DNA of 21,933 nucleotides from a virus (IMGVR_UViG_3300025889_001074:1-21933); one strand, 5' to 3'; counted from the first letter of the stretch, positions 1 through 9,012 are shown. The notes: generated by a model not told the origin, from the letters alone. Translations and numbers: made by a program.

Positions 1-222
1 CCAATAATCCACACTAGAAGTAGAATCACCTTGCCATATTAAACCCCCTGCCACCCCTGTTCTTTCTCCTGGGTTAAACCAAAACATAACAGAAAAAGGG
101 TAAGAAAAGTTGTCACCAATTATCGTCGAAGATGACAGCCTATCATCAGAACCATCCAGTTTAACCCCACCATAACAAACTGAAGGGATAAGTAAAAACA
201 ATATAATTAACTTTTTTATCAT
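1..222 (-). CDS. Secreted LamG-like protein, N-terminal part (partial)
   Basis: The ATG at 220-222 has GGAG eight bases upstream and lies 17 nt after the stop of the 826-residue gene; the frame runs open to position 1, giving 74 residues. Residues 1-18 (MIKKLIILFLLIPSVCYG) are a signal peptide; the cysteine is not in a good lipobox. The mature start GVKLDGSDDRLSSSTII, then SYPFSVMFWFNPGE and GGLIWQGDS, follow the opening strands of a concanavalin A-like/LamG jelly roll, a carbohydrate- or ligand-binding fold common in adhesins. It continues the run of exported fibre-like proteins. The rest of the protein is outside the window, so its full domain make-up is unknown. Confidence 0.75.
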   Translation of the reverse strand, partial: MIKKLIILFLLIPSVCYGGVKLDGSDDRLSSSTIIGDNFSYPFSVMFWFNPGERTGVAGGLIWQGDSTSSVDYW

Positions 223-239
223 GCTGTTATCTCCATGTT

Positions 240-2720
240 TTATTGGCATATAAGAACACCGCTTCCAAACTTAACATCTTTTGTAGCGGTATCATCAGCA
301 TCATCATAATCCCGACCTAACCGAACGAAACAATTATCAAAAGCAGCCATACTATCTAAATTCGTGGCTGTTATGGTAAATGTTGTTATGTTATCATCTG
401 TTGAATCTAAAGTTACTCCACCGCTTATTTCGTTTATCGTATCAAATGAAGCTGTAACAATTGACTCTCCACTGCTGACACACATAAAATCAAGCTCAGG
501 ATCAACTTTTGTTGAGACTTCTCCTTCGGTCGATTTTACACTTCCATGATACACACATGAAGTAGAAGGAGTTATTGTTGGTACAAAATGCCAACCTGCA
601 TATTCGTGAGCATCCGAGGCTGCAATATTACTCCAAAAACCGTCACCCCCCTCTATTTGCATTGTCCCATCAAGAATAAATGTTCCTGATATTTTTGCGG
701 ATTGTGCGCCCATTGGAAATACATAAGATGAACTTCCTCCGGTTCCTATTTGCGTGGCTGTAGTACCATTACCAACAAATAAAGCATCATCCCCTGTTTC
801 CCAACAAATACGCCCCTCTGTAATCTCGCCCGTACAATCTGTTTGCTGAGGCAATTCAAGCGTTCCATTTGTTGTATCTAAGACATCACCTGCTGTCATT
901 GTAATAGATGAACAATCACCACTTGCACAATCAAAAACGTCTGTGACGTCTCCTGACCCTGCGGCGGTTAAATCGTGATCAACTCCTGCATCATCTGTAA
1001 AATAAAGCGTGTTCCCTGCATCATTCTTAACCCATATCTGACCCAATCCAGCAACATCTGATTGAGCAGCGGATTGCTCTAAAAGAAAAATACTTCCACC
1101 GCCTCTAACCTCAAATACTGTATCTGCGCCTGAATTATCTAACATCTTAAACCCTACAGCATTTGAATCGCCATCATCAACAAAACTAGCTGAATAAGCA
1201 ATTTGGTCATTAGTTAAAAGTGTATCGTCATTAATAACTTGAACAGCCCCTGGATGAGAAGCTACATCTTGCCAATCCTGAAAAAGAATAACATTTTCAG
1301 TGTCATTATCTATTAATCTTAAAAAGAACACCTCATCATCATCATCTGCCGCATGAATTAAATCTAATAAAGAATTTTCATTTGAAGAAAGTGTATCTGT
1401 GTTACTAATAGTTAATGCTGTTTCAATACCTGCTGTTGCATCATCCAATGTTGTTGTTATTAATTGTTGTGTCCCTGCGAACGCCACCGTACCATCACCC
1501 GATGGATCACCTATTGTGTCCCAGTTAGAACCAGCCCCGCCAACTCCTAACTGAAAATCTGTTCCGGCATCATCTGTAAAATATAGCTCGTTAGGCGTAG
1601 CTGTATTTACCCATAACTGACCATACCCAGCAACATCATTATTAGCATCCGCTTGTTCCTGAATATAAATAACCCCCGTATCAACTTCAATCCCTGTTGC
1701 CTGAACTGTTCCGCTAACATGGATTGTATGTGTTAAATCAAACTCCTCATTCGTTTCATCCCACGAAATAATAGCGTCCGAACTAGCCCGATCTACAATT
1801 ATTAAATCTTCGTTCTGATCTAAACCAGAACCAACTATATAACCTGTTGTAGACTTAATAGTCCCTGTATTAGTTATTGTCTTAGTTGAATCTGTAAACT
1901 TAAATGTTGATGATCCGTCTATGGTTCCTGATGAAGTTAAATATAAAAACTCCGTTCCTGAAGCTGTCATATTTAGCGATATATCCACATCATCCGTAGG
2001 CGACTCAACAAGAACAAAATCTGTTCCATCAAAGTCTAAAGTTAATGTTCCCGATGTAATAGAAACTCCATCCTCTTCAATAGTTACCGTTGAACCACCG
2101 CCTCCTCCTCCACTATTATCATCACTACAGGATACATTACCGCTCGCATCTGTCGTTAAAGCACCTCCATTACTATTTCCCGTACAGTCTAAATCTGTTA
2201 TTGCTAATAACGTAGTAAATAACTTACCTGTCATCGTGTCCCCAGCGTTGGATACAAAAACATCCTCAATCTTAGAACCGCTTAACGTCCCATCCGCTAA
2301 ATCATCCAGGTCTGCATCATAGGCTTGTACGGTTGAACCTATATCCGTATCAAGAACAGCATCAGTGTCCGTACTAGCTGAATTAATCTCTGCCATTGTG
2401 TCCCATTCAGTATCCCTTGTTAGACCGGAGTTAATTATTACGTTAACTTCACCGGAAGGGCTTTCACTTGTATCAAAATCACTATCATTTAAATCTATAG
2501 TATCTAACGTACCTGAATGTGTTGTAACATCCCCTTCCTGAAGCGTAACGGCTCCGCTACCGCCTCCTCCTCCTCCTGACGTAGTAATAGGATTTGAAGC
2601 CGTTCCAATTTCATTTCCAGATCCATCAGTTAACACAACCGGAATAGCAGCGAAAGCCGGTACAGCCAAGAGTAAAAATAAGTATACTCCTAATGTTTTA
2701 ATCCATTTTTTAATTTTCAT
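240..2720 (-). CDS. Large fibre-like repeat protein with Sec signal peptide
   Basis: An 826-residue protein with TGAGG five bases before the ATG. Residues 1-24 (MKIKKWIKTLGVYLFLLLAV, then PAFA) are a strong Sec signal peptide. The mature part starts AIPVVLTDGSGNEIGTASNP and continues into a Gly run, then repeated beta modules typical of phage fibres. One repeated pair starts VTLQEGDV (58) and VTIEEDGV (212). Another starts IYIQEQADANNDVAGYGQLW (351) and IFLLEQSAAQSDVAGLGQIW (544). The sequence LTSSGTIDGSSTFKF (261-275) lies between the pairs. The C-terminal region (about 595-826) is cysteine-rich, including DCASGDC, DCTG, ICW, SCVYHG, MCVSS, NCFVR and LICQ, which is unusual for a cytoplasmically assembled fibre. 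A phage adhesin is likely; export is the odd feature. Confidence 0.82.
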   Translation of the reverse strand: MKIKKWIKTLGVYLFLLLAVPAFAAIPVVLTDGSGNEIGTASNPITTSGGGGGGSGAVTLQEGDVTTHSGTLDTIDLNDSDFDTSESPSGEVNVIINSGLTRDTEWDTMAEINSASTDTDAVLDTDIGSTVQAYDADLDDLADGTLSGSKIEDVFVSNAGDTMTGKLFTTLLAITDLDCTGNSNGGALTTDASGNVSCSDDNSGGGGGGSTVTIEEDGVSITSGTLTLDFDGTDFVLVESPTDDVDISLNMTASGTEFLYLTSSGTIDGSSTFKFTDSTKTITNTGTIKSTTGYIVGSGLDQNEDLIIVDRASSDAIISWDETNEEFDLTHTIHVSGTVQATGIEVDTGVIYIQEQADANNDVAGYGQLWVNTATPNELYFTDDAGTDFQLGVGGAGSNWDTIGDPSGDGTVAFAGTQQLITTTLDDATAGIETALTISNTDTLSSNENSLLDLIHAADDDDEVFFLRLIDNDTENVILFQDWQDVASHPGAVQVINDDTLLTNDQIAYSASFVDDGDSNAVGFKMLDNSGADTVFEVRGGGSIFLLEQSAAQSDVAGLGQIWVKNDAGNTLYFTDDAGVDHDLTAAGSGDVTDVFDCASGDCSSITMTAGDVLDTTNGTLELPQQTDCTGEITEGRICWETGDDALFVGNGTTATQIGTGGSSSYVFPMGAQSAKISGTFILDGTMQIEGGDGFWSNIAASDAHEYAGWHFVPTITPSTSCVYHGSVKSTEGEVSTKVDPELDFMCVSSGESIVTASFDTINEISGGVTLDSTDDNITTFTITATNLDSMAAFDNCFVRLGRDYDDADDTATKDVKFGSGVLICQ
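969..1091 (-). repeat. Internal fibre repeat, copy 2
   Basis: Encodes residues 544-584 of the 826-residue protein (IFLLEQ to DHDL), the partner of the copy at 1548-1670. The two copies have diverged to 23/41 identity, so this is an old duplication and not a recent slippage event. Confidence 0.85.
1548..1670 (-). repeat. Internal fibre repeat, copy 1
   Basis: Encodes residues 351-391 of the 826-residue protein (IYIQEQ to DFQL). It aligns without gaps to residues 544-584 with 23 of 41 identical, including the shared NELYFTDDAG / NTLYFTDDAG core. Such repeats are typical of beta-structured phage fibres. Confidence 0.85.
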
Positions 2721-2736
2721 AAAATCCTCACTTTTG

Positions 2737-2907
2737 TTATTGAATATATAAAGGATTACTGGCAGTACCTATTTCAATACCGGCCCCATTTACTAATTTT
2801 ATGCGTGTTGCAGCATATACATAAGTCCCCGAAAGAATCGACCCTATTAAAAGACCAACAATAAACCCGTTAAACTGATTTTTAATAACTTTAATTAAGC
2901 GTTGCAT
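2737..2907 (-). CDS. 56-residue membrane/exported mini-protein sharing a fibre N-terminal motif
   Basis: This short gene has an ATG at 2905-2907 with AGGAG seven bases upstream and overlaps the previous stop by 13 nt. The protein starts MQRLIKVIKNQF and has a hydrophobic segment at 14-33 (GFIVGLLIGSILSGTYVYAA) that could be a membrane anchor or signal peptide. It ends RIKLVNGAGIEIGTASNPLYIQ. The last part nearly repeats the beginning of the mature 826-residue fibre-like protein encoded directly downstream (LTDGSGNEIGTASNPI). A 16-nt gap with TGAGG separates the two genes. The sharing suggests a duplicated N-terminal piece or a partner strand. Overlap, SD and this motif make it a credible gene despite its size. 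Confidence 0.8.
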   Translation of the reverse strand: MQRLIKVIKNQFNGFIVGLLIGSILSGTYVYAATRIKLVNGAGIEIGTASNPLYIQ

Positions 2908-3116
2908 GGCTCAACTCCTATATTTAATGGTTCTTCCATATCTATATCGTAATACTTATCCCATTTGTCATATTCATTCCACATATAATCTGTCCCATAA
3001 TGAACCGCGCGCGGACCAATTGTAAAGAATCCAAGAACTAATAAAGATGCTATCATGATTAATCCATCTTTAACAGGTTTACGTAATAAATAATAAAACT
3101 CACTTAAAATCCGCAT
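2895..3116 (-). CDS. Small single-pass membrane protein
   Basis: A 73-residue protein. I take the ATG at 3114-3116, which has AAAAGG at good spacing; the in-frame start two codons earlier is a TTG. The N terminus is basic (MRILSEFYYLLRKPVKDG), one membrane segment spans about 18-35 (DGLIMIASLLVLGFFTIG), and the C-terminal part is acidic and aromatic (YMWNEYDKWDKYYDIDMEE). The start lies 17 nt inside the giant gene. A small membrane protein next to a muramidase-bearing gene could be holin-like or an accessory to ejection, but holin identity cannot be shown from one membrane segment. No family is recognised. Confidence 0.72.
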   Translation of the reverse strand: MRILSEFYYLLRKPVKDGLIMIASLLVLGFFTIGPRAVHYGTDYMWNEYDKWDKYYDIDMEEPLNIGVEPCNA

Positions 3117-6100
3117 TTTCAAGCACCTTTTGAATGTCTGTATAAGTTTTGTCTATAGCAGGTTTATTTCTCTGTTCCTGAAAAACTCTTAAATTTTTAA
3201 AATGTACACGCGTAAGAGCATTATACGTAGGTTTCATGCGAGTTAACTTTTTAAGCTCTTCTTTTGTAATTAATCCTCCAGCCTTTCTTTGACTTAACAT
3301 TTCATACTCAGAAAAGAAATCATTAAGCTGACGTTTAGGATTTTCAGGTGACCTTATAATCAATGATCCTAAAACCGGCATATCTGCCATATCTTTTATT
3401 TCCTGCATTGTGAAATTTCTGTAAAATCCGCCCGTATATCCATTCATTAAAGAATCCAACTGAACCGGAGATATATTATCAAACCCTAAATCAGCCATTC
3501 CTTTAGCCATTGATACAGCTAATGTTGATGAATACCATTTCTTTCTCAAATGTTTAGGAAGATATTTCATCCCCTCAGATTCAATCGGAACTCCTAAAAA
3601 GTTTTTATTTTTAGCCACCTGTAAATAAGGGACAAACATTGTAGGAGTTGGATCAGGAATTTGAGTTATAAATGTTTGAAATAAGGATGTTACAGCTTTA
3701 GGATCTTTTTCCCATAAAGCATCAATAGCAGCTAAAGGAGTTGATATAAAAATAACTCCCCATTCAAACGGATTCGGAAGTCTGTAAACATAATCTCCTA
3801 CTTGAAAAAACTGATTACTGTATTTATAAGCTCTCGGAAGATTTTTATACCATTGTTCATCTTTATTTCTCCACCAACTAAGAAGGGCCGGAATCGTTAA
3901 CCATGCAACCCCCCTTACAATTGTACGAATAGGATTTGACTTAAATCTACGCCCGATCTTATCTACTGACTGTAAAGAAGCATTAAAGAAAGCCGCCGCT
4001 TCATTAATCCTTTTACCCCAAGCTCCATTTCGAGTGAAATTAACCGTAACATCTTGAGCCGCATTAAACGCATGTACAAAAGCATCCTGTTCATCCCAAT
4101 CAGGATTGTCTTTTAATGCTTTTTTATAAACACCTTCTAACTCAGCAATGCGCGGTGACAACTCACTTATTTGCATAAGAGCGCGCGCTGTATCAACCGG
4201 ATGTTTGGCTATTCTAAGGCTCTTACCGCCAAACCCTTTTAATTTCTCATCTAAGAGGATATCATAAGAATTCCATACCGCAGCTCGATCATACCCAACA
4301 AAACCGCTTAATTCGCCTCCTACGGCTTTAAAACGCCATGTTAAATCACCTTCCTTAGCTGATAAATCTTTATATAACCCTTGTACAGGATCAAAAGGAG
4401 TGGACATCTTTCTTTCTGAATTTAAAGTATATGTAAACGCATCTCTAAAAGGATTCCTGACTAATCCAAATGCAGGATTTAATTGAGTTGCACCTAACCT
4501 CAGCAAACGGGAAAACTTAGATAATACAGCTAAAACAGGTCCCCGTTCTAATATATCAACACCTGATAATGATCGATACAATTCTGGGTGAATTTCATAG
4601 AACCTTCTTTTTCCATTAATATGAATAGAAACAATGTTATCTTTACCGGAATAAAAAGGTTTTTGATTAAATATGGATAAAATAGCGTTCGGATCAAACT
4701 CAGAATCTTCGTTAACATCTGCGAGAGCTGCATTATCTAAAAGATCCCCAAGATCATGTTGATGTAAAGTTTCAATTAACCGTCCTAAAGATATATTGGT
4801 TACACCTTGAGGAGGTTGAACTTCAGTAATAAATCCACCAACACCTTCATTATTAGCCATTTCAGCAATTAATTTAGCCAAATGAAGCTTTTGAGCCTTA
4901 TTAATCATTTCAGTTGCTTGACCAATAAGACTTTCAATAGGATTAATAACCGGACGGCCTGAACCTTTTAACTTTTTCAACGGATCACTTTGATTAACTG
5001 TTCCCCCAGACCCTTTCTTAATAACCTGAACCTCATCAAGAAAAGCACGTTTAAATGGTATATAGATAGGATTCATAGCGCGTATTACTTTCGCATCATC
5101 TTCCGTTAATCCTCCGGCTCTAATAATCCAATCAAGCAGATGATTTGACCATATTGTTATATCATCCACCGCTTGATCCCACCCTTTATCTGCATATTTA
5201 TTTACTAAAAATTCAGTATCCCTTTGATCAAAACCGCTTTCTTTACCGCGAGACTCAATTAATAAAGCTCTTTTAGCAACAGCATAAGCAATAAATTTTT
5301 CCATATCATTGCGTGATACCGGTTCTAAAGCTTCAATAAGAGACTTTCCAACCGCATTTCCTGTTTCATCCACCGCCTTCTTTAAAACAAACGTACGTGC
5401 AATAGCCCCTGACTTCATCTTCATGTATGTGGCCATTTGGAAAGGATCTTCTGTAGGCTTTAATTTCTTTCCGCCGATCTGTCTTTGAATATCTTTAATC
5501 GTATATAGCTCATCAACAAACTTTGTAATAATAAACATTTTAGCGCGACGCAACTTATCTTTAACATTAAATATAGATTTTGTATGTTCTCCGCGGAAAT
5601 CAATCTGCTGAACAATACGATTCTCCGCCCCCTGTTCATACCATACACGATACTTATCTCTTAACTCATTAATATTCTTTGATAACTTAGGATTTGCAGG
5701 TAAATACTCATTGATGAAAAATTGATGGAATTTAGGAGCCTCTGTAGCTTCTAATCCCGTTTCAGTTAAATAGTGTCGCATATACTCTGCAAATCCCTCG
5801 TAATCTCTTCTTTGCGGGCTATAATCAAGATTCTTTAACTCTGTTTTAACTGCTTTAGATAAGTGACTCCATATTTTTTTGCCGGACCTAAGGGAAGTTG
5901 TTCCTTTTTCACGGGATTGATTATCAATCTCATGAGCAATCTCATGAGCAAGAACCTCCAACTCACCCCAAGTCTTTAATCTAATTAAAGCTTTATTCGT
6001 ATAATGAAGTCCGGCCGCCTTAACCATACGTTCCGTAGCTTTGCCTTTTATACTAACTTTAAAAGTATCTTCAGCAAACTTTATAATTTGTGTTTTATTA

Positions 6101-9012
6101 ATCGTTTTATCTGTAGATTTTTCAAGTTTTGGAGTCTTACCCCACTTCTGAGCCAGTAAAGCATCAGCCGGATTTTTAAAGGTATCCGCATCACCATCAT
6201 TAACACCATTAGCTCTAATGGATAATGCAGATCCTTTAGGTGATTTTCTTACGAGACTTTTCTTTTTCTCCCGAATGTCCCGATCTGATTTCTTTGTTTC
6301 GATTTGCTTATCTTTTTGCTTTTGGTTTTGTATCCCCGTCCTTTTGGCATTTGTTTTCTCCTTTTGTGCTTGTTCCCATATAGTGCGAAGTTGGTCATCT
6401 GTTTTAAATTCTGGTTTGCCTTTAAAGTAAACATATTCTGATCCAAGATAGAATGGATCATCAGAAAAACCTTCTTTATCTTCTGAATAAAGAAATTTCG
6501 CTGGAACATCTATAGACACAACATCTTCTACGCTTCCTGTATATGCTAAAGCAGAATCAAAGTCTACCGTAACAAAATCCCCATCCTTAATTTCTCTCTT
6601 TATTTTTTTAGATGTATCATCTATCCCTCTATAAATTGTTATTGTTTTTTCTGGATCGATGCCAAGATTAGATAAATTTGATTCTGGATCAACTGCATAT
6701 TTTCTCATGCTCGTATTATAATCGCCGTATTGACTTGCACTTCCAACAACCTTCTGAATAAAATCCTCTGCCGTATCATACTTCTTGGCTTGTTCAATAA
6801 GGCTCTCAGATACTTTCTTAGGCTCAATTAACGCTGAGGTAGGTATTGGTTCGTTTTCTGCAAAATCTTTCAATTCTGGCGCCTTAGAAGGCTCTACAGA
6901 GGGTTTTTGAGGTGTAATCGGAGGATTATCTGATATGCTTTTTGGTGTATAAAATAATTCACCTCTATTTTGAGAATCTATATCTTTTGAAAACCTTAAA
7001 TCTTGTATTGGAACCTTCTTTGTAATTATTCTTTTTGTTGGATTTAAGCTTATTGCATATTCCTTTCTGTATGTAACAAAATCATTTTCTACTAATTCAG
7101 TTTGTTTGCTATCTCCAACATTCCTATACACAGTTATTGTTCCATCTTTATTAGATATTGATTCAATAAACTCTGGGTTTATTTTTTGAACTTCTTGTAA
7201 TTCAATAGATTCTTTAGGTGTTTTTTGTTTTTCTTCCGGAATGATAATCTCTTCCTCTTGTGTCATTTGCTCTGTAATAGCGGTATCAATCTCATCAGCA
7301 TTATCAATAATCTCCTTAGCCACTGATTCAGCCGCAACTTCTATTTCTTGTGGATCAACCCCTAAAGCAACGGCTTGATTAAGCATCGCATCTGTGTGAA
7401 TACCTCGGCCGGAAGTCATTCCACCCATTATTCCACCCGATCCAGCCCCTGCAATAAAGGCTTCCACCATTCCTTCATGAAGCTGAATAGTATTATCATA
7501 TCCTAATTTGGCTATTAAATTAACCCAAGCAGATTGAGCAACCTCCTCAATCCCTTCTTGCGCAGCACCTATAGCAATATCTTTGACTAACTTACCTTCC
7601 CCACCCCTTATATATCGAGATAAAGGTAATTGTTCTAAAATAGTTGTTCCTGCCCCTGTCGCAAAAAATATCAAATTAGCTTTCTTTTTACTAGCTCCGG
7701 CTTCTCGCGCTTTTAAAAATTGATCCGGTGCTTCTAACCCAAAACCCAATGCAGCCGCACCGGCAAAAGGATTACCTGTAGACATACCAATTAATGTAGC
7801 AACACCTAAAGATGGAATTGACTCCATAACTAAAGCTTGGGCTCTTCTGAAAGAAGGATTTTCCAGGAAAGACCCTCCATAGATAGCAGGATCGCGCGTA
7901 TTAGATAACTCTTGTTGCGCTCGCTCAAAAAAACCTGATAATTTTTTACCTCCCTTAGAAATCTTATCTCCAATGTTCTCAATCATCTGTTGTTGACGTT
8001 CAACATTCTCACGTATGCCATTAATACGATCACGTGTCGCTTGAATATCTGCAGGATCAATACCTAAATCTTCCATCTGCTTAAATATCTCTTCATCATC
8101 TTCACGCGTACTTTCCATCTGAAGGCTTATAAATTCAGGTAGCGATTGTCCAAACCAATCAATAAGATTTGAGAATCCGGCATAAATATTATCAACACCT
8201 ATTGCTAAACTCTTAACATTTTCTCCCCCTTGATCCGCAACTCCTTCAAGAATACCCTTAGACACATCCCACACCTTAGAAGCTGTTTTTTCAATTACTG
8301 AAGGAGGAACAGGACGCATTAAATCCGCGGTTGTCCGGCCAATTGATTCTTCATTTTGTATTAAAGTACCGCCTGATAATAATTCTTCTGTTGTAAACCC
8401 ATATGAATCACCTTCAGAGGCTTCAGCAGTTGATACAGAAAATGGATTTAATGCCGATATATCAAATATTTCTTTAATCTCTTTAATACGGTTTTCCCAT
8501 CCCTTTTGAAAATCACCATACTTTTTAGGATTATTTTTAATTAAATTTGCGTTATGATTTTCTCTTTCAGTAATTATTTGTTTCAATAAAGTATTCTCAC
8601 CATTAACCCTAATATAATCCACAACGGCTTTCTGTGTCTTTGGCCCCATCAATCCGTCCGACTTTGTTCCAACAACCTTTTGAAGAGATTTAATAGCTGT
8701 TCTTGGGGATGCGTTAATTCCGAAGTCAAACAACACAACCGCTGTCTTATCTGGAAGCATATCTAACTTAGGTCTAACAAAGAATTCATTTTGATAGAAT
8801 TCTCTAGTTTCACCTTCCGTTAAATGAATTACATTCTTTAGGGGTAATTTTCTTTGCTTTGCGTAAGAATTATACGTTTGCTGTGTTATACCTCGGTTAG
8901 ATATTCCACTAGAACCAATTTCATTACGATCAATACCGCCTTCAAACAATAAAGACATATTTAAAGCTGTATCAAAGGTACCTGTTAATTCTTGAGTTTT
9001 AAAGGGTGCCAT
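3100..9012 (-). CDS. Giant multidomain virion/ejection protein: muramidase, ART-like x2, zincin, LPD38-like
   Basis: I choose the ATG at 9010-9012 (AAAAGGC upstream; 1,970 residues), not the in-frame extension to 9258 through the previous gene. Residues 1-184 match a GH108 N-acetylmuramidase with its peptidoglycan-binding end: LLFEGGIDRNE (proposed catalytic E24), GISNRGITQQTYN, then LFDFGINASPRTAIKSLQKV and DGLMGPKTQKAV. Residues about 396-538 are Gly/Ala-rich and hydrophobic, possibly membrane-inserting. Two ADP-ribosyltransferase-like modules follow (about 611-690, TITVYRNVGD; about 744-866, TITIYRGIDD with SEYVYF). Then a zincin (HEIAHE at 1023-1028, EGFAEYM at 1072-1078). The C-terminal part (about 1493-1863) resembles the LPD38 region of large polyvalent proteins. 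It is likely an ejected internal protein that opens peptidoglycan. Domain calls are by motif; the muramidase and the zincin motif are firmest. Confidence 0.85.
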   Translation of the reverse strand: MAPFKTQELTGTFDTALNMSLLFEGGIDRNEIGSSGISNRGITQQTYNSYAKQRKLPLKNVIHLTEGETREFYQNEFFVRPKLDMLPDKTAVVLFDFGINASPRTAIKSLQKVVGTKSDGLMGPKTQKAVVDYIRVNGENTLLKQIITERENHNANLIKNNPKKYGDFQKGWENRIKEIKEIFDISALNPFSVSTAEASEGDSYGFTTEELLSGGTLIQNEESIGRTTADLMRPVPPSVIEKTASKVWDVSKGILEGVADQGGENVKSLAIGVDNIYAGFSNLIDWFGQSLPEFISLQMESTREDDEEIFKQMEDLGIDPADIQATRDRINGIRENVERQQQMIENIGDKISKGGKKLSGFFERAQQELSNTRDPAIYGGSFLENPSFRRAQALVMESIPSLGVATLIGMSTGNPFAGAAALGFGLEAPDQFLKAREAGASKKKANLIFFATGAGTTILEQLPLSRYIRGGEGKLVKDIAIGAAQEGIEEVAQSAWVNLIAKLGYDNTIQLHEGMVEAFIAGAGSGGIMGGMTSGRGIHTDAMLNQAVALGVDPQEIEVAAESVAKEIIDNADEIDTAITEQMTQEEEIIIPEEKQKTPKESIELQEVQKINPEFIESISNKDGTITVYRNVGDSKQTELVENDFVTYRKEYAISLNPTKRIITKKVPIQDLRFSKDIDSQNRGELFYTPKSISDNPPITPQKPSVEPSKAPELKDFAENEPIPTSALIEPKKVSESLIEQAKKYDTAEDFIQKVVGSASQYGDYNTSMRKYAVDPESNLSNLGIDPEKTITIYRGIDDTSKKIKREIKDGDFVTVDFDSALAYTGSVEDVVSIDVPAKFLYSEDKEGFSDDPFYLGSEYVYFKGKPEFKTDDQLRTIWEQAQKEKTNAKRTGIQNQKQKDKQIETKKSDRDIREKKKSLVRKSPKGSALSIRANGVNDGDADTFKNPADALLAQKWGKTPKLEKSTDKTINKTQIIKFAEDTFKVSIKGKATERMVKAAGLHYTNKALIRLKTWGELEVLAHEIAHEIDNQSREKGTTSLRSGKKIWSHLSKAVKTELKNLDYSPQRRDYEGFAEYMRHYLTETGLEATEAPKFHQFFINEYLPANPKLSKNINELRDKYRVWYEQGAENRIVQQIDFRGEHTKSIFNVKDKLRRAKMFIITKFVDELYTIKDIQRQIGGKKLKPTEDPFQMATYMKMKSGAIARTFVLKKAVDETGNAVGKSLIEALEPVSRNDMEKFIAYAVAKRALLIESRGKESGFDQRDTEFLVNKYADKGWDQAVDDITIWSNHLLDWIIRAGGLTEDDAKVIRAMNPIYIPFKRAFLDEVQVIKKGSGGTVNQSDPLKKLKGSGRPVINPIESLIGQATEMINKAQKLHLAKLIAEMANNEGVGGFITEVQPPQGVTNISLGRLIETLHQHDLGDLLDNAALADVNEDSEFDPNAILSIFNQKPFYSGKDNIVSIHINGKRRFYEIHPELYRSLSGVDILERGPVLAVLSKFSRLLRLGATQLNPAFGLVRNPFRDAFTYTLNSERKMSTPFDPVQGLYKDLSAKEGDLTWRFKAVGGELSGFVGYDRAAVWNSYDILLDEKLKGFGGKSLRIAKHPVDTARALMQISELSPRIAELEGVYKKALKDNPDWDEQDAFVHAFNAAQDVTVNFTRNGAWGKRINEAAAFFNASLQSVDKIGRRFKSNPIRTIVRGVAWLTIPALLSWWRNKDEQWYKNLPRAYKYSNQFFQVGDYVYRLPNPFEWGVIFISTPLAAIDALWEKDPKAVTSLFQTFITQIPDPTPTMFVPYLQVAKNKNFLGVPIESEGMKYLPKHLRKKWYSSTLAVSMAKGMADLGFDNISPVQLDSLMNGYTGGFYRNFTMQEIKDMADMPVLGSLIIRSPENPKRQLNDFFSEYEMLSQRKAGGLITKEELKKLTRMKPTYNALTRVHFKNLRVFQEQRNKPAIDKTYTDIQKVLENADFK

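Noticed and set aside
1921-2322. Plus-strand 133-residue frame opposite the 826-residue fibre
   Set aside because: It is a shadow of a repetitive coding strand, with no SD or domain.
6249-6509. Minus-strand 86-residue frame inside the giant gene
   Set aside because: It lies in another frame of a well-supported gene, is Lys-rich and low in complexity, and has no separate SD or known motif.
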